From Clostridium sp. 12(A) (GTDB lineage: Bacteria; Bacillota; Clostridia; Lachnospirales; Lachnospiraceae), in the NCBI GenBank assembly GCA_000526575.1, contig JAGI01000002.1, positions 2,046,001 through 2,110,000 on the forward strand: DNA of 64,000 nt, written 5' to 3'. The translations under genes were made by a program, and so were the position numbers. Below the pieces are notes generated by a model. The model had not been told where the DNA came from. It did no database searches and worked only from the letters and a program-made list of their open reading frames with translations. Within the stretch, counting starts at the first letter, position 1. Each line of letters opens with the position of its first letter. Below are positions 28,458 to 35,939 of this stretch, in pieces.

Positions 28458-29099
28458 TTATCTTCGAATGCTGACGGTCATACCGTCACCAATCGGTACA
28501 ATGGTGGTGACCAGATGGTCAGAATGTTTTAATTCGTAAAGATACTCCCGCATCCTTGCGTGAATGGTGCGGTTTCGCCTCTCGACTGCATATCTGGATT
28601 CAATGATATCTCCATCCTGGAGAACATTATCCGATATCAGCATTCCGCCAACCCTCATCACTCTTAAAATTTCCGGAAGCCAGGCCAGATACTGTCCTTT
28701 TGCCGCATCCATGAAGACAAGGTCAAAGGGGCCAGTCAGCCCCTTTAATAATTCCCCGGCATCTCCCTCTAACAGGGTGATGCATTCTGTCTTTCCTGCT
28801 TCTTCAAAATTCTGCCTGGCTACCGGAATCCTTTTTTCATATTTTTCTATGGTAGTAATCTGACAATCAGGTGCCATTACCTCCGCCATCAAAAGGGTGG
28901 AGTAGCCCACGGCTGTTCCCACTTCTAAAATGGCTTTTGGATTCATGGCTGCTGTCATGGTCTTTAAAAAGGCAGCCGTCTCTTCCCTGATGACAGGAAC
29001 TCCGTTCTCTCTTGCCTTATTTCCAATCTCATAGATGAGAGGGCTCTCATCCGGCTCCAGAGATTTAATATAATCTGTAATTCGGTCATTTACTATCAT
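28458..29099 (-). CDS. trmR: tRNA 5-hydroxyuridine methyltransferase TrmR (YrrM-like O-methyltransferase)
   Basis: From ATG 29099, after AAAGGAAAG, the protein is 213 residues and matches the SAM-dependent O-methyltransferase family 3: KAILEVGTAVGYSTLLMAEVMAPDCQITTIEKYEKRIPVARQNF, FDLVFMDAAKGQYLAWLPEILRVMRVGGMLISDNVLQDG (metal-binding aspartates) and TTIVPIGDGMTVSIRR. YrrM/TrmR methylates 5-hydroxyuridine at tRNA position 34 to 5-methoxyuridine. It is next to trhP, whose product would supply the hydroxyl group. The start lies 14 bases inside the end of the MltG-like gene. Confidence 0.85.
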   Translation of the reverse strand: MIVNDRITDYIKSLEPDESPLIYEIGNKARENGVPVIREETAAFLKTMTAAMNPKAILEVGTAVGYSTLLMAEVMAPDCQITTIEKYEKRIPVARQNFEEAGKTECITLLEGDAGELLKGLTGPFDLVFMDAAKGQYLAWLPEILRVMRVGGMLISDNVLQDGDIIESRYAVERRNRTIHARMREYLYELKHSDHLVTTIVPIGDGMTVSIRR

Positions 29100-29490
29100 C
29101 TTTACTTTCCTTTTCCTCTGTATTCTCATTCATCATCTGAAGGATATCCCTGGAGGTCATGGAAGTATTTAAGGTATAGCTTCCCGGATTCGCCTGATAT
29201 TTAAAAAATTTAGCCTGTATGATGAAAGAATACTCATTGGCAATCAGGCCTTTCTCCTTTAAACGCTTAGCCACGCCGGCAATGGAGGTTCCCTTTTCCA
29301 CCTTGATTTCCTTATCCTGTCCAGGCTCTGCCTCCATGGCTGACGCATAGAAAATATCATGGCCGAACTCATAGCCCTTTGTAACCCCTTCATAAAGAAG
29401 GAGTACAATAAGGGCAAGAAGGATAAGCCTTATGGATATGGCAATGACCGCTCCCGTTACTTTATTGATTTCCTTGGTTGTTCGGCTCAT
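29086..29490 (-). CDS. MltG-like membrane protein lacking the lytic domain
   Basis: The 134-residue protein has one N-terminal membrane segment (about residues 16-36) and then the short LysM-like part found at the front of MltG/YceG (DKEIKVEKGTSIAGVAKRLKEKGLIANEYSFIIQAKFFKYQANPGSYTLNTSMTSRDILQMM is the region; only its outline matters). The catalytic YceG domain with its glutamate, which makes MltG about 340 residues long, is absent; the frame ends with an acidic tail. It occupies the position of yrrL (mltG) in B. subtilis synteny. It may be a binding or regulatory version, or a shortened relic. Confidence 0.8.
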   Translation of the reverse strand: MSRTTKEINKVTGAVIAISIRLILLALIVLLLYEGVTKGYEFGHDIFYASAMEAEPGQDKEIKVEKGTSIAGVAKRLKEKGLIANEYSFIIQAKFFKYQANPGSYTLNTSMTSRDILQMMNENTEEKESKDDSK

Positions 29491-29539
29491 AAATTTCCAT
29501 TCCTCTCTTGTTAAAGGTACGGTTATTTTCAGCTTTCTG

Positions 29540-31207
29540 CTATACTTCCATAATGATTGGAAGAATCATAGGGTTACGTTTCATTCTCTTCCAGAGGAAG
29601 TCACTTAAGCTGTCCCTGATAATGTTCTTGATTTTACCCCAGTCATTAATTTTACGGTCCAGACAATCCTGAACGGCATCGCTTACAATTCTTCTTGCCT
29701 CTTCCATCAGGTCCTCGGATTCCCTTACATATACAAAACCACGGGATACGATGTCCGGTCCTGCCAGTAACTGATTTGAGAACTTCTCCAGGGTAAGAAC
29801 GACTACAATGATACCATTTTGAGCAAGGTTCTGTCTGTCTCGTAATACGATATTTCCAACATCACCAACTCCAAGACCATCTACTAAGATAGCCCCGGAC
29901 TGTACGTGATCTACGATCTTACAGGATTCCTGGCCTACTTCCACTACATCGCCAGAGGACATGATGATAATGTTTTCTTTTGGCATTCCCATTGCCTGAA
30001 CCAGACTCTTCTGTGCCATAAGGTGACGGTACTCACCATGAACCGGAATGGAATATTTCGGACGAATGAGAGCATACATCAGCTTAATTTCTTCCTGACA
30101 AGCATGACCGGATACATGAGTATCTTCACAGATTACTTCAGCACCCTTCATGGACAGTTCATTGATTACTTTGGAAACTGCCTTTTCATTGCCTGGAATC
30201 GGGTTGGAGCTTAAGATGATGACATCGTTAGGCTTAATGGAAACCTTTTTATGGGTGCTGCTTGCCATACGGGAAAGAGCTGCCATGGATTCTCCCTGGC
30301 TTCCTGTAGTAATTAACACGGTCTGTTCGTCAGGATAATTCTTTAACTGATCGATATCAATTAAAGTTCCTTCCGGAATACTGATGTAGCCGAGCTCGCT
30401 TGCAGTGCCGATTACATTGACCATGCTTCGTCCCTCGACAACTACCTTACGTCCGTATTTGGCAGCGGAGTTGATGACCTGCTGCACACGGTCTACGTTT
30501 GATGCAAAGGTGGCTACGATGATTCTATTATTCTTATGATCTGCAAATATATTATCAAAGGCTTTGCCTACGGTCTTCTCTGATGGTGTAAATCCAGGCC
30601 TTACTGCATTGGTACTGTCACATAAAAGTGCAAGCACTCCTTTTTTGCCAAGCTCTGCAAAACGTTCCAGATCTGCTATCTCTCCAAATACAGGAGTATA
30701 GTCTATCTTAAAGTCACCTGTGTGAATAATGACTCCTGCCGGTGAGAAAATGGCAAGAGCAGAAGCATCGGCGATGCTGTGGTTCGTTTTAATAAATTCG
30801 ATACGGAAGCAGCCAAGGTTAATGGACTGTCCGTGCTTGATTACTTTTCTCTTTGTATTCTTTAAAAGATTATGTTCTTTTAATTTGTTGTCAATGAGGC
30901 CGATGGTAAGCTTTGTTCCGTAAACCGGCACATTGATCTCTTTTAAAATATAAGGAAGGGCACCAATATGGTCCTCATGACCATGGGTAATGACAAAGCC
31001 CTTCACCTTTTCAATATTTTGTTTCAAATAAGAAACATCTGGAATAACCAGGTCGATTCCCAGCATGTCATCGGTAGGGAATGCCAGACCGCAGTCTACC
31101 ACTATGATGCTGTCTTCGAATTCGAACGCAGTGATATTCATACCGATCTGTTCCAATCCGCCTAAGGGAATAATTTTAACTTTCGCATTGCTGTCTTGTT
31201 TTTTCAA
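29540..31207 (-). CDS. rnj: Ribonuclease J
   Basis: The 555-residue protein is a metallo-beta-lactamase/beta-CASP nuclease. The zinc motif HGHEDH is at residues 75-80, the beta-CASP part follows (VEGRSMVNVIGTASELGYI; TTGSQGESMAALSRMA), with SGHACQEEIKLMYALIRPKYSIPVHGEYRHL near the third ligand group. RNase J degrades and matures RNA from the 5' end. The start is TTG 31207 after GGAGGTAAAAGA. It sits between a decayed fur gene and the mltG-like gene. Confidence 0.96.
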   Translation of the reverse strand: MKKQDSNAKVKIIPLGGLEQIGMNITAFEFEDSIIVVDCGLAFPTDDMLGIDLVIPDVSYLKQNIEKVKGFVITHGHEDHIGALPYILKEINVPVYGTKLTIGLIDNKLKEHNLLKNTKRKVIKHGQSINLGCFRIEFIKTNHSIADASALAIFSPAGVIIHTGDFKIDYTPVFGEIADLERFAELGKKGVLALLCDSTNAVRPGFTPSEKTVGKAFDNIFADHKNNRIIVATFASNVDRVQQVINSAAKYGRKVVVEGRSMVNVIGTASELGYISIPEGTLIDIDQLKNYPDEQTVLITTGSQGESMAALSRMASSTHKKVSIKPNDVIILSSNPIPGNEKAVSKVINELSMKGAEVICEDTHVSGHACQEEIKLMYALIRPKYSIPVHGEYRHLMAQKSLVQAMGMPKENIIIMSSGDVVEVGQESCKIVDHVQSGAILVDGLGVGDVGNIVLRDRQNLAQNGIIVVVLTLEKFSNQLLAGPDIVSRGFVYVRESEDLMEEARRIVSDAVQDCLDRKINDWGKIKNIIRDSLSDFLWKRMKRNPMILPIIMEV

Positions 31208-31225
31208 TCTTTTACCTCCATTTTA

Positions 31226-31648
31226 TCATTTTCCGTTCTGTTCTTTTTTCACTTTTCCCTGCATTCCCTGAAATACTGACAGAGCCTTACTTCCTGATGA
31301 GCCATAAATCCCGGGCATTTCAAAAAGAGTCTGCTTCTGTGTATTTGGTATGCTTTTTAAGAAAATACGTTTCCGCACCGGTTTCATATCTTTAAATGAT
31401 GATTCAGGACTCACGACCAAAGCCCCCAGCTTTCAGCGGGCACCTAAGTCGTTATAGCATTCCTTGTCAATGATTGCTTCATCCACCTGCTCCTGCAACG
31501 TCCAAAAGGTCGTGACAAGCCCTGTCTCCGGACACTTCTGTCTGGCCTGATCACAGATCACCTCTGCCGCCAGTTGTTATCCGGGGTGCCAGTCAAGAGC
31601 TTTCGTACCAGCATACGCTTCGTACAAAGCCTATCCAATGCTCACCAT
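31226..31648 (-). pseudogene. Decayed Fur-family regulator gene
   Basis: The ATG at 31648 overlaps the DUF1292 stop (TAATG), as in an intact operon, but the frame has stops TAG at codon 6 (31631-31633), TAA (31577-31579) and TGA (31433-31435). Between the last two it reads QLAAEVICDQARQKCPETG followed by a T-F-W-TLQ stretch, which matches the DNA-recognition region of Fur proteins (HLTAEEIYD...KCPEIGLATVYRTLQ) and is preceded by WHPG as in Fur. After the last stop, 31226-31432 keeps only weak resemblance to a Fur C-terminus, and the histidine-rich metal site is missing. In related genomes a fur gene commonly sits here. Confidence 0.75.
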
Positions 31649-31929
31649 TATTTTTCGATATCTACATCCGCTCCGTCAAGCAGTTCGGAAAATATTTTAA
31701 ATAAATAATCTATCTCGTTATCATCTTCCACAAACTCATACAAAGCCTCGGATTCATCCTGCTTTGATAAATCTTTTAAGATGTAACATTCACCTTCTTC
31801 ATCCTCATCTGCCGCATCGGTAACTAACAGATAATTCATGCTATTGATTCTGGTCTCTTCCAGAACGTAAAAATCCACACGATCCCCTTCCTCAGTAGTC
31901 AGGGTAATTTTCTTTTCTTCGTTGTTCAT
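31648..31929 (-). CDS. DUF1292 protein (YrzB-like)
   Basis: The 93-residue acidic protein begins with [36 protein letters not shown], the usual DUF1292 pattern, and continues with [24 protein letters not shown]. Its function is unknown. The start overlaps the ruvX stop (ATGA) and its stop overlaps the start of the decayed fur gene (TAATG), so all were once translated together. The B. subtilis equivalent, yrzB, is in the same position after yrrK. Confidence 0.88.
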   Translation of the reverse strand: MNNEEKKITLTTEEGDRVDFYVLEETRINSMNYLLVTDAADEDEEGECYILKDLSKQDESEALYEFVEDDNEIDYLFKIFSELLDGADVDIEK

Positions 31930-32360
31930 TCTTTATCTCCTGTTGTTAAGCTATCCAGATAACCTTGCAAAATCAGCCCTGCTGCCACCTTATCGATAAC
32001 AGCCTTTCTATTCTCCCGTCTTACGCCGCTTTCCATTAAGATGCGCTCCGATGCCAGGGTAGTCATTCTTTCATCCCACAGGATGACAGGAAGCCCGGTC
32101 CGTCTTTTTAACATTTCCATAAATTCTTCTGTTTTTAAAGCACGGTCACCGATAGTATTGTTCATATTCTTAGGATAACCCAAAACTATGGTTTCAATCT
32201 CAAATTCCCGAATCAGTTCCTCGATCCGGGCACAGGTTTTTCGTAATTTGTTTTCGTCTTCTCTGGTAATTGTCTCCACGCCCTGAGCAGTTATACCCAG
32301 CAGGTCAGAAACTGCAACTCCTACAGTTTTAGAACCAAAATCCAGTCCCATGATTCTCAT
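31926..32360 (-). CDS. ruvX: Putative pre-16S rRNA nuclease / Holliday junction resolvase RuvX (YqgF)
   Basis: The 144-residue protein has the RNase H-like YqgF fold: [19 protein letters not shown] with the first catalytic aspartate at position 6, the [12 protein letters not shown] motif, and [19 protein letters not shown] with a conserved acidic pair, plus [14 protein letters not shown] at the end. It is linked to 16S rRNA 5' maturation in E. coli. It lies between ireB and the DUF1292 gene, the conserved Firmicute order. Confidence 0.93.
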   Translation of the reverse strand: MRIMGLDFGSKTVGVAVSDLLGITAQGVETITREDENKLRKTCARIEELIREFEIETIVLGYPKNMNNTIGDRALKTEEFMEMLKRRTGLPVILWDERMTTLASERILMESGVRRENRKAVIDKVAAGLILQGYLDSLTTGDKE

Positions 32361-32487
32361 ATTTTATTCTCCACGTCAAATTTATGCAGCAAAACAAAGC
32401 TGGTCCGCAGCCAACTGTATAAAAACAAACTGCCAGACTCCGCCCATTCACTTCATCTGACAGCTAGACTTAAGATTATCCACGTCG

Positions 32488-32748
32488 TTACTTTAACATC
32501 GTATCAATATATACCCGCATCAATTCTTCCAGAATCTCATCACGTTCTACTTTCATGATCAGACTTCTGGCGTTCTTATGGCTGGTAATATAAGTAGGAT
32601 CTCCTGACATAATATAGCCCACGATCTGGTTGACCGGATTATAGCCCTTCTCTGTGAGGGCAATATAAACTTGTTCCAGTACCTGGCTTACGTCCATTTT
32701 ATTTTCCTGCACCGCTTTGAAAAATTGTGTGTTATGAATATCGCCCAT
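32488..32748 (-). CDS. ireB: IreB-family regulatory phosphoprotein (DUF965)
   Basis: I use ATG 32748, well spaced from AAAGGA; GTG 32757 is in frame but too close to the site. The 86-residue protein has the IreB core: VLEQVYIALTEKGYNPVNQIVGYIMSGDPTYITSHKNARSLIMKVERDEILEELMRVYI in outline, with the GYNPxNQIVGYxxSGDPxYI signature. In Enterococcus IreB is a substrate of the kinase IreK. It heads the ruvX cluster as yrzL does in B. subtilis; alaS, which usually precedes it, is not here. Confidence 0.9.
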   Translation of the reverse strand: MGDIHNTQFFKAVQENKMDVSQVLEQVYIALTEKGYNPVNQIVGYIMSGDPTYITSHKNARSLIMKVERDEILEELMRVYIDTMLK

Positions 32749-32815
32749 GTTTCTCACGTCCTTTAACTGTTCTCCTATATTCTAAACCATAATCATAATT
32801 TCGGCAAGACTTAAA

Positions 32816-34147
32816 TTAATTTTGTCCGTTAAGGTTTAATAATAACACCTCATCATTGAGCATTTCGGTAAGGGTTCCGGTAAGCAATGCTCCCTTTAAG
32901 CCCTCTTCAAAAGGCACTGCTGCCTTCACGTATTCTCTGGTGTGACCGATCATGTATCTTGTCCCATTCCACTCATAGGCTTCTTCCATAAGAACCTCTG
33001 TGGTGCTGCCAAGGTAGGATTTCCGGTAGTCATGAGACATCTTCTTTTCCAATGTCAAAAGCTCATTGCTTCTTACTGACTTCACCTGTTCCGGTACCTG
33101 ATCCGCCATATCGGCTGCCTTTGTACCGTTTCTCTTTGAATATTTAAATACATGCATTTCATAAAAACGAACTTTTTCCAAGTATTCTCTTGTAATGGCA
33201 AATTCTTCTTCCGTCTCTCCTGGAAAGCCCACGATCACATCGGTGGTAATGGCTGGATTAGGAAACGCCTCTCTTAAAATATCACAGCAGTGATAAAACT
33301 CTTTTGCAGAATAATGGCGGTTCATGCGCTTTAAGGTGGCATCACAGCCGCTTTGTAAGGATAAATGGAAATGAGGACAGATTTTGGAAAGCTTTGATAA
33401 TTCCTTTGCAAATTCCTCTGTTACAATTCTTGGCTCCAGGGAACCTAACCGGATTCTCTTAAGCCCTTCCACCTCATGAATCTTTATAATGAGATCCAAA
33501 AGAGTGATTCTCTCTTCCACCGGAAAGTCTTTCCCATAAGAACTTAAATGGATTCCAGTGAGCACCACCTCTTTAAAACCGGTAGCAGTCAGACGCTTTA
33601 TTTCTTCCACGACCTCTTCTGGCTTACGGCTTCGAACCTGTCCTCTGGTATAAGGGATAATGCAGTAGCTGCAAAACTGGTTGCATCCATCCTGTATCTT
33701 AATAAAGGCTCTCGTATGATCTGCGATTTTATCAATGGAGAGACTTTCGTATTCTCTTGTCCCACGGATATCGATGACGGTCTCCTCTAATGCCTCTTCC
33801 CGGTCTGAAAAATAATCATCGAGAATGGACACAAGTTCCGTCTTTTTATTATTACCGATAATCAGATCCACGGCTACATCTTTTTTCAGTTCTTCTCCAG
33901 CTGCCTGAACATAGCATCCGGCTGCAACGACAACGGAATCCGGGTTCATGTTCTTGGCCCGGTGAAGCATCTGCCTTGATTTTTTGTCTGCAATGTTTGT
34001 GACAGAACATGTATTTATAATATAAACATCAGCCTCTTCTGTAAAGGGGACGATCTCATATCCAGCATTCTCCAGAAGCTGCTGCATGGCCTCTGTTTCG
34101 TATGAATTAACCTTACAGCCAAGGTTATGCAGGGCTGCCTTTCTCAT
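32816..34147 (-). CDS. mtaB: tRNA t6A37 methylthiotransferase MtaB
   Basis: The 443-residue protein belongs to the radical SAM methylthiotransferases. It begins with LGCKVNSYETEAM, the signature of MtaB (GCKVN with one of three N-terminal cysteines), has the other cysteines in INTCSVTN and AAGCYVQ, the radical SAM cluster CNQFCSYCIIPYTRG, and a C-terminal TRAM domain. It converts t6A37 to ms2t6A37 in tRNAs reading ANN codons. AGGAGAAAATAAA precedes the start. Confidence 0.95.
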   Translation of the reverse strand: MRKAALHNLGCKVNSYETEAMQQLLENAGYEIVPFTEEADVYIINTCSVTNIADKKSRQMLHRAKNMNPDSVVVAAGCYVQAAGEELKKDVAVDLIIGNNKKTELVSILDDYFSDREEALEETVIDIRGTREYESLSIDKIADHTRAFIKIQDGCNQFCSYCIIPYTRGQVRSRKPEEVVEEIKRLTATGFKEVVLTGIHLSSYGKDFPVEERITLLDLIIKIHEVEGLKRIRLGSLEPRIVTEEFAKELSKLSKICPHFHLSLQSGCDATLKRMNRHYSAKEFYHCCDILREAFPNPAITTDVIVGFPGETEEEFAITREYLEKVRFYEMHVFKYSKRNGTKAADMADQVPEQVKSVRSNELLTLEKKMSHDYRKSYLGSTTEVLMEEAYEWNGTRYMIGHTREYVKAAVPFEEGLKGALLTGTLTEMLNDEVLLLNLNGQN

Positions 34148-34206
34148 TTTATTTTCTCCTATCTAATTTATCCGTTTATAATGATTTTTTTCATCTAAAA
34201 TTACCA

Positions 34207-34235
34207 TTGACATTTACATTATATGCCAGTAGTAT
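34207..34235 (+). promoter_or_regulatory. Promoter of the HPr-like gene
   Basis: TTGACA (34207-34212), 17 bases, TAGTAT (34230-34235), about 60 bases upstream of the start codon, on the plus strand. The gene is one of the few plus-strand genes here and has no upstream neighbour. Confidence 0.6.
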
Positions 34236-34294
34236 GTAAGGGAAAAGGGGACGATCCCCAATTATAATAAAGAGCCGCTAAAGGAGGTTTTCCC

Positions 34295-34528
34295 ATGAAA
34301 ACAGTTCGTATATCATTAAACTCTATCGACAAAGTAAAATCTTTCGTAAATGATTTAACAAAATTTGACACAGACTTCGATCTTGTATCTGGAAGATACG
34401 TTATCGACGCGAAATCCATTATGGGTATTTTCAGCCTGGATTTATCCAAACCAATCGATTTAAACATTCATTCCGAAAGCGATGTCGAGGAAATCCTGAA
34501 CATTTTAGCTCCATACATCGTAGAATAA
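34295..34528 (+). CDS. HPr-like protein without the phosphocarrier histidine
   Basis: The 77-residue protein has the HPr fold pattern in its second half: GRYVIDAKSIMGIFSLDLSKPIDL, where Ser41 corresponds to the regulatory Ser46 of HPr, followed by a C-terminal helix (SDVEEILNILAPYI). The N-terminal catalytic loop is different: where HPr has a G-x-HARP segment this protein has SLNSIDKVKS, with no histidine. It therefore cannot pass phosphate in the PTS but might be phosphorylated on the serine and act like Crh in catabolite control. A perfect AAAGGAGG site (34279-34286) precedes the ATG, suggesting high expression. Confidence 0.85.
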   Translation: MKTVRISLNSIDKVKSFVNDLTKFDTDFDLVSGRYVIDAKSIMGIFSLDLSKPIDLNIHSESDVEEILNILAPYIVE

Positions 34529-34547
34529 GAAAAATCAGTTTGAAAAT

Positions 34548-34580
34548 GGGGACCGGCCTTTGTTGCTGGTCCCCTTTTTT
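34548..34580 (+). terminator. Intrinsic terminator after the HPr-like gene
   Basis: GGGGACC (34548-34554) pairs with GGTCCCC (34568-34574), extended by CGG/CTG, followed by TTTTTT. Confidence 0.9.
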
Positions 34581-34619
34581 ATTATATGGGAAAGTTCTAC
34601 GAACTCCCCCATATAATAA
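34579..34619. repeat. Long A/T-rich hairpin
   Basis: TTATTATATGGG (34579-34590) pairs perfectly with CCCATATAATAA (34608-34619), and AGTTC/GAACT continue the stem to a 3-base loop. It begins within the T run of the preceding terminator. Confidence 0.75.
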
Positions 34620-34643
34620 AAAGCACTCCGTGAAGGATGCACA

Positions 34644-34712
34644 TGACGCTTAAAAGGAAAATGTCACTAAAGTGACGGCGCGTCAGCGCCAGAGTCTGAC
34701 AAGTCAGACTCT
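34644..34712. repeat. Three back-to-back hairpins with a competing pairing
   Basis: GTCACT/AGTGAC (34663-34676), GGCGC/GCGCC (34677-34690) and AGAGTCTGAC/GTCAGACTCT (34691-34712) touch with no bases between them. TGACGC at 34644-34649 can instead pair with GCGTCA at 34680-34685, which would open the second hairpin. On the plus strand the last stem is followed by TTTCTTGTTT, resembling a terminator. I see no coding frame here. It could be a structured RNA or a thiI-downstream processing region. Confidence 0.65.
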
Positions 34713-34723
34713 TTCTTGTTTGA

Positions 34724-35902
34724 TTAACACCAAACCTTTTCAACCGTATTAATTGCCGTTTCTAACAGCTCATCAATCTTCTCTGCCAGATTTTCCTCAG
34801 AACGTTCAATCAGCTTTATAACTGGCTTTGTTACGGGATGCTTTGCCACAAAGATGGTACAGCAGTCTTCAAAAGGAAGGACGGAAGTTTCATAGGTTCC
34901 GATTTTTTCTGATAAATGAACAATTTCCTGTTTATCAAAGCCGATGACCGGACGGAATACCGGAATGGTTGCTGATGCATCGGTTGCTGCAAGGGACTGC
35001 ATGGTCTGAGATGCCACCTGTCCGATGCTCTCTCCTGTAATCAGTGCCTGAGCACCGCTCTCTGCAGCCAGACGTTCCGCAATCCGCATCATGTATCGTC
35101 TCATGATGATGGTAAGCTCCTCGTGAGGACATTTTTCATAGATATAGAGCTGGATATCCGTAAAGTTTACGATGTGAAGGCGGATGGCTCCAGAATATCT
35201 GGAAACAAGCTTTGCAAGATCCACAACCTTCTGTTTTGCACGGTCACTGGTGTATGGCGGCGCATGGAAATATACCGCATCAATTCTAACGCCTCTCTTA
35301 GCAATCATATAGCCTGCTACCGGGCTGTCAATGCCGCCGGATAAGAGAAGCATGGCTTTCCCATTGGTTCCAACCGGCATACCGCCTGGACCTGGAATGA
35401 TATGGGAATATATATTAATTTTATTTCTCACTTCCACATGAAGCATAACTTCCGGCTTATGAACATCAACTTTAGTCTCTGGAAATGTATGTAATATCAC
35501 TTCTCCAAGATCCCGGTTGATCTGCTCGGAATTGACCGGATACTTTTTATTTCCTCTTCTTGTGTTGACTTTAAAGGTAAAGCTTTTCTCCTCGTAAAAC
35601 TCATCAACATAGGATATGACCTGCTTTTTTAAGTCCTCGTAACCTAAATCCTCTACCTGAACCATAGGGCAGATGGCTGCGATTCCAAAAATACACTTTA
35701 ACGCTTCTACTACTTCGTCAAAGTCATAGTCAGATTGTGCTGTGGCATAAATTCTGCCGGATTCCTTGGCAACTTCAAAATCACCATCCACTCTCTTTAA
35801 GGAATGGCGGATGTTGGTTACCAGGGCATCTTCAAAAACGTAACGGTTCTTTCCCTTTACTCCAATTTCTGCGTATTTTATTAAAAATGATTTGTATTGC
35901 AT
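34724..35902 (-). CDS. thiI: tRNA sulfurtransferase ThiI
   Basis: From ATG 35902, after AGAAAGGACAACAG, the protein is 392 residues. It has the N-terminal ferredoxin-like region (LIKYAEIGVKGKNRYVFEDALV), a THUMP domain, and a PP-loop ATPase with KAMLLLSGGIDSPVAGYMIAKRG. The C-terminal rhodanese domain seen in E. coli is missing, which is normal for Firmicutes. It makes 4-thiouridine at tRNA position 8, taking sulfur from the cysteine desulfurase encoded immediately upstream (37 bases away). Confidence 0.96.
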   Translation of the reverse strand: MQYKSFLIKYAEIGVKGKNRYVFEDALVTNIRHSLKRVDGDFEVAKESGRIYATAQSDYDFDEVVEALKCIFGIAAICPMVQVEDLGYEDLKKQVISYVDEFYEEKSFTFKVNTRRGNKKYPVNSEQINRDLGEVILHTFPETKVDVHKPEVMLHVEVRNKINIYSHIIPGPGGMPVGTNGKAMLLLSGGIDSPVAGYMIAKRGVRIDAVYFHAPPYTSDRAKQKVVDLAKLVSRYSGAIRLHIVNFTDIQLYIYEKCPHEELTIIMRRYMMRIAERLAAESGAQALITGESIGQVASQTMQSLAATDASATIPVFRPVIGFDKQEIVHLSEKIGTYETSVLPFEDCCTIFVAKHPVTKPVIKLIERSEENLAEKIDELLETAINTVEKVWC

Positions 35903-35939
35903 CTGTTGTCCTTTCTTATAACTTCCTGATGACAAGACA

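Noticed and set aside
31433-31576. Remnant at 31433-31576 as a transposase fragment
   Set aside because: The KCPETG...TLQ pattern, TAATG coupling to DUF1292 and position in the cluster fit a fur gene better, and no terminal inverted repeats or target duplication are visible.
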